Assembly (NCBI GenBank): GCA_009741485.1
Contig: CM019216.1
Location: 55,718,918 to 55,782,917 of the forward strand
Direction of reading: 5' to 3'
DNA length: 64,000 nt
DNA from: Malurus cyaneus samueli
Lineage: Eukaryota > Chordata > Aves > Passeriformes > Maluridae
Shown here: positions 61,933 to 64,000 of the stretch, piece after piece
Numbering within the stretch: the stretch's first letter is position 1
Layout: the number at the start of each line of letters is the position of its first letter
Translations under genes and position numbers: made by a program
Notes under the pieces: generated by a model
What the model was told of the DNA's origin: nothing
Databases searched by the model: none
The model's input: the letters and a program-made list of their open reading frames with translations, nothing else

Positions 61933-64000
61933 GTAGATCTTATTTGCTGGGGATAGCATAGTATGGCTTGTTTCTTCTGAGGTTCATCCTGCAAGATGCT
62001 GTTGGTGCACAGGGCAGAAGACATCTGTCCATCAAACCTGCGTCTAAGGTTTGCCAGGTGTGGTAAACTTGAAATGGAATCAGCACTTGTGAACAGTATA
62101 TATCTATTTTTTTTTTTTTTTTTTTGTGATAAACAAGATTGATAACTGACAGTTTTTGGCCCAGTAATTTAATTATCGTCACCATAAGACCACCAGCTTT
62201 GAGTTTATAACAGAAGTTCTCTTCTGGCACATTGCAAACTGTTTGGAAGTAGGGTTTCTTTCAAGACTCTTGGACAAGTCTGTGTTTTCTCAATGAAAGC
62301 TTAGTTCTATGTGAAACTAAAATTTGCTGCTTTCCCTGAAAAAAGGGTAAATAGGAGCAGAGAAACTTCTTGAAAGTGAGGCAGAAGTTACAGAAGTGCA
62401 CTCTCACTCGAGCACTACTATTTTCACTAGCCTCTGCTATATCTGCTCTTACTCCTGCAAAGCAGTGTTTTATGTGTTGTTCATTAGGTGACCTTGTTCC
62501 TGTTGTTCCCTTGTATATTGATTTTATTAGTCAAAAGATCTATGATCAGCACTTGAAAATTGGCTGTTCTTGCATGTCTGGTAGTCTGTTGCGGAAAATT
62601 TAAAGAAGCCTATCTGTGCGTGTCCCGCAATAGACACAGAGCTGATCCAACAGATTCAGAGTTGCAAAATAACACATCAGGCTTTCTGGTCTAGTGGTTT
62701 GTATTTCGAATAGGTAAATATCTATGTGTTACACTGGCATTAAACTTCTGCCTGTTACAGATTCTAACACATTGATTGAGATGTGTTAACATGGTGAAAT
62801 TAATTATGAAAACTCAAGTCTGTCTTGCAAAAGAAGGAACTAAAGGAGAAATTTTCCCTAGGTCATCCTTTTCACATAATTTCCCCAGTGTTTCCCAGCA
62901 GCTGAGTGTGGTCTGTGAGCCCTGCACCTCTATTTCTTTATTAACATGAGCTCTGAGGGAAGGAATGTTATGCCCTTTAGTTCTGTCCCCAGCAGAGCTG
63001 ATACCTCACACTGTTTTTAACTGGGTAATACGTCTTCTTGTGTGCTTTACAGCCCGTGAAGGGGATTCTGTGCAGCTCAGGGACAGGGAATCTTATCTCT
63101 GTGGCAAGGAGAGAGGAGGCTCCTGCTGCCCTCCCACTGCTTTTCAGAGCAAAGAGAAGGGAGCCCTATTGCAGGCAGATACATCTTCACCTTTCTTATT
63201 CCAAACCTTGCAACCAGCAGGTCCAAAAATGTTTTTATTTTCATACATGAGCTGGGGTTCTTGTTTTTTTGTTTTTTTTTTTTATGGGCATGGCTTGAAA
63301 ACTGGCCCATGAACCTAGAAGATGGCTGAAAAGAGCCACATCCTTGTTTAAACTTGTGTATATGCACCTAATTCTATATGAAAATCAGAATAGGCCTGAG
63401 GATGACATTTTTGTCTCTTTCAGCCAGCTGGTAAAGCAGAGAAGTGGAGGTCACTTCTCTGCTCATTGTGTTGAAATGTTTCTGTCAAACAATAGATTAA
63501 CAAAAGTCTTTCTTTCTTGGGTTTAAGTTCATTTGTCTGTAGCTGGTATGTTTTAATCTACCCTAGCTTCAAAATCAGATGGTATATTCTTGAATATCAT
63601 TGTGTCACAGAAGTTTTTAATTTTATCTTGTTTATTTTTAATGGCATTAATAAAAAATGTTCAGAGTTTCTGTTCTGGGAAGCTTTCGTAAACATTAATG
63701 AAGTGGCTCAATCTTCTACAAATCAGTTAATAAAACTGCACTGTAGCAGATGGGGGATGTCTAGGCTCACATTATCCTCAGTTTTTTAAATGCTGATCTG
63801 CTTTCTTATGGCTAAATGGTGAACTGTTTTGAGAAATCATAAGCAAGAAAATACTTTGATATGTCTGTGAGTGAGACAAGGAAGTTCAGGAGTGATGCCC
63901 TTTATTTGCATTGGCAGAAACTGGATTTTGTATGAAATTGAGAGAGAGTTTGTTGTTGTCTTGGATTATCCTGTAGGTTTTGCCTAATTCCAACACCCCC
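61933..64000 (+). other. TIAM2 intron after coding exon 6 (continues past the window)
   Basis: Donor GTAGAT at 61933. I searched by eye for the start of the Ras-binding-domain exon and did not find it before 64000. It contains a T19 run (62107-62125) and T-rich sequence at 63264-63283. No other gene is recognised. Confidence 0.85.

Noticed and set aside
61933..64000. Ras-binding-domain exon of TIAM2
   Set aside because: Expected next in the gene, but no matching coding sequence with splice sites is visible before the window ends. The frame at 62965-63312 does not resemble it.
1..64000. tRNA, rRNA, CRISPR, operon, bacterial or viral genes
   Set aside because: Nothing with the required structure or coding pattern was seen; the sequence is typical vertebrate nuclear DNA.

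Overview
The window is a piece of an animal nuclear genome, almost certainly a bird. It is AT-rich and gene-poor, its one gene has small exons in kilobase-scale introns with GT-AG boundaries, and three decayed CR1 (chicken repeat 1) LINE fragments are recognisable. The species cannot be named from the sequence.

The only protein-coding gene I can support is the 5' half of TIAM2 (STEF), a Rac1-specific guanine nucleotide exchange factor, on the + strand. Six coding exons are visible: 38748-39944, 45633-46068, 49909-50081, 51103-51327, 60678-60863 and 61786-61932. Joined, they give 2364 nt, or 788 codons, with consistent phases and no stop. They encode a putatively N-myristoylated, serine-rich N-terminal region (about residues 1-500), the N-terminal PH domain (about 506-620) and the coiled-coil/Ex segment (about 640-788). 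The Ras-binding, PDZ, catalytic DH and C-terminal PH domains must lie beyond position 64000. The part in view is therefore the membrane-targeting and scaffold-binding half, not the exchange-factor catalytic half.

Positions 1-38.7 kb contain no exon I can recognise by protein similarity. Their main landmark is a compact CpG island (about 28.92-29.40 kb) ending in a strong splice-donor sequence at 29236. This is the best candidate in the window for a TIAM2 promoter and non-coding first exon, 9.5 kb upstream of the first coding exon. The rest is intergenic or 5'-intronic DNA with CR1 remnants, a locally duplicated element of about 100 bp (9.47 and 10.19 kb), a perfect 15-bp hairpin (15.37 kb), homopolymer runs, and an AT-rich block at 21.2-23.7 kb that looks like regulatory or conserved non-coding sequence.

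I did not find an undescribed system such as a novel enzyme operon. The most interesting points are splice-choice features of TIAM2: two candidate acceptors in front of the start codon that decide whether a tiny uORF is present and whether an upstream ATG could be joined in frame; an in-frame pair of acceptors before the second coding exon; a possible poison-exon-like segment just after the PH-domain exon; and a hydrophobic tail that would be added if the first coding intron were retained.
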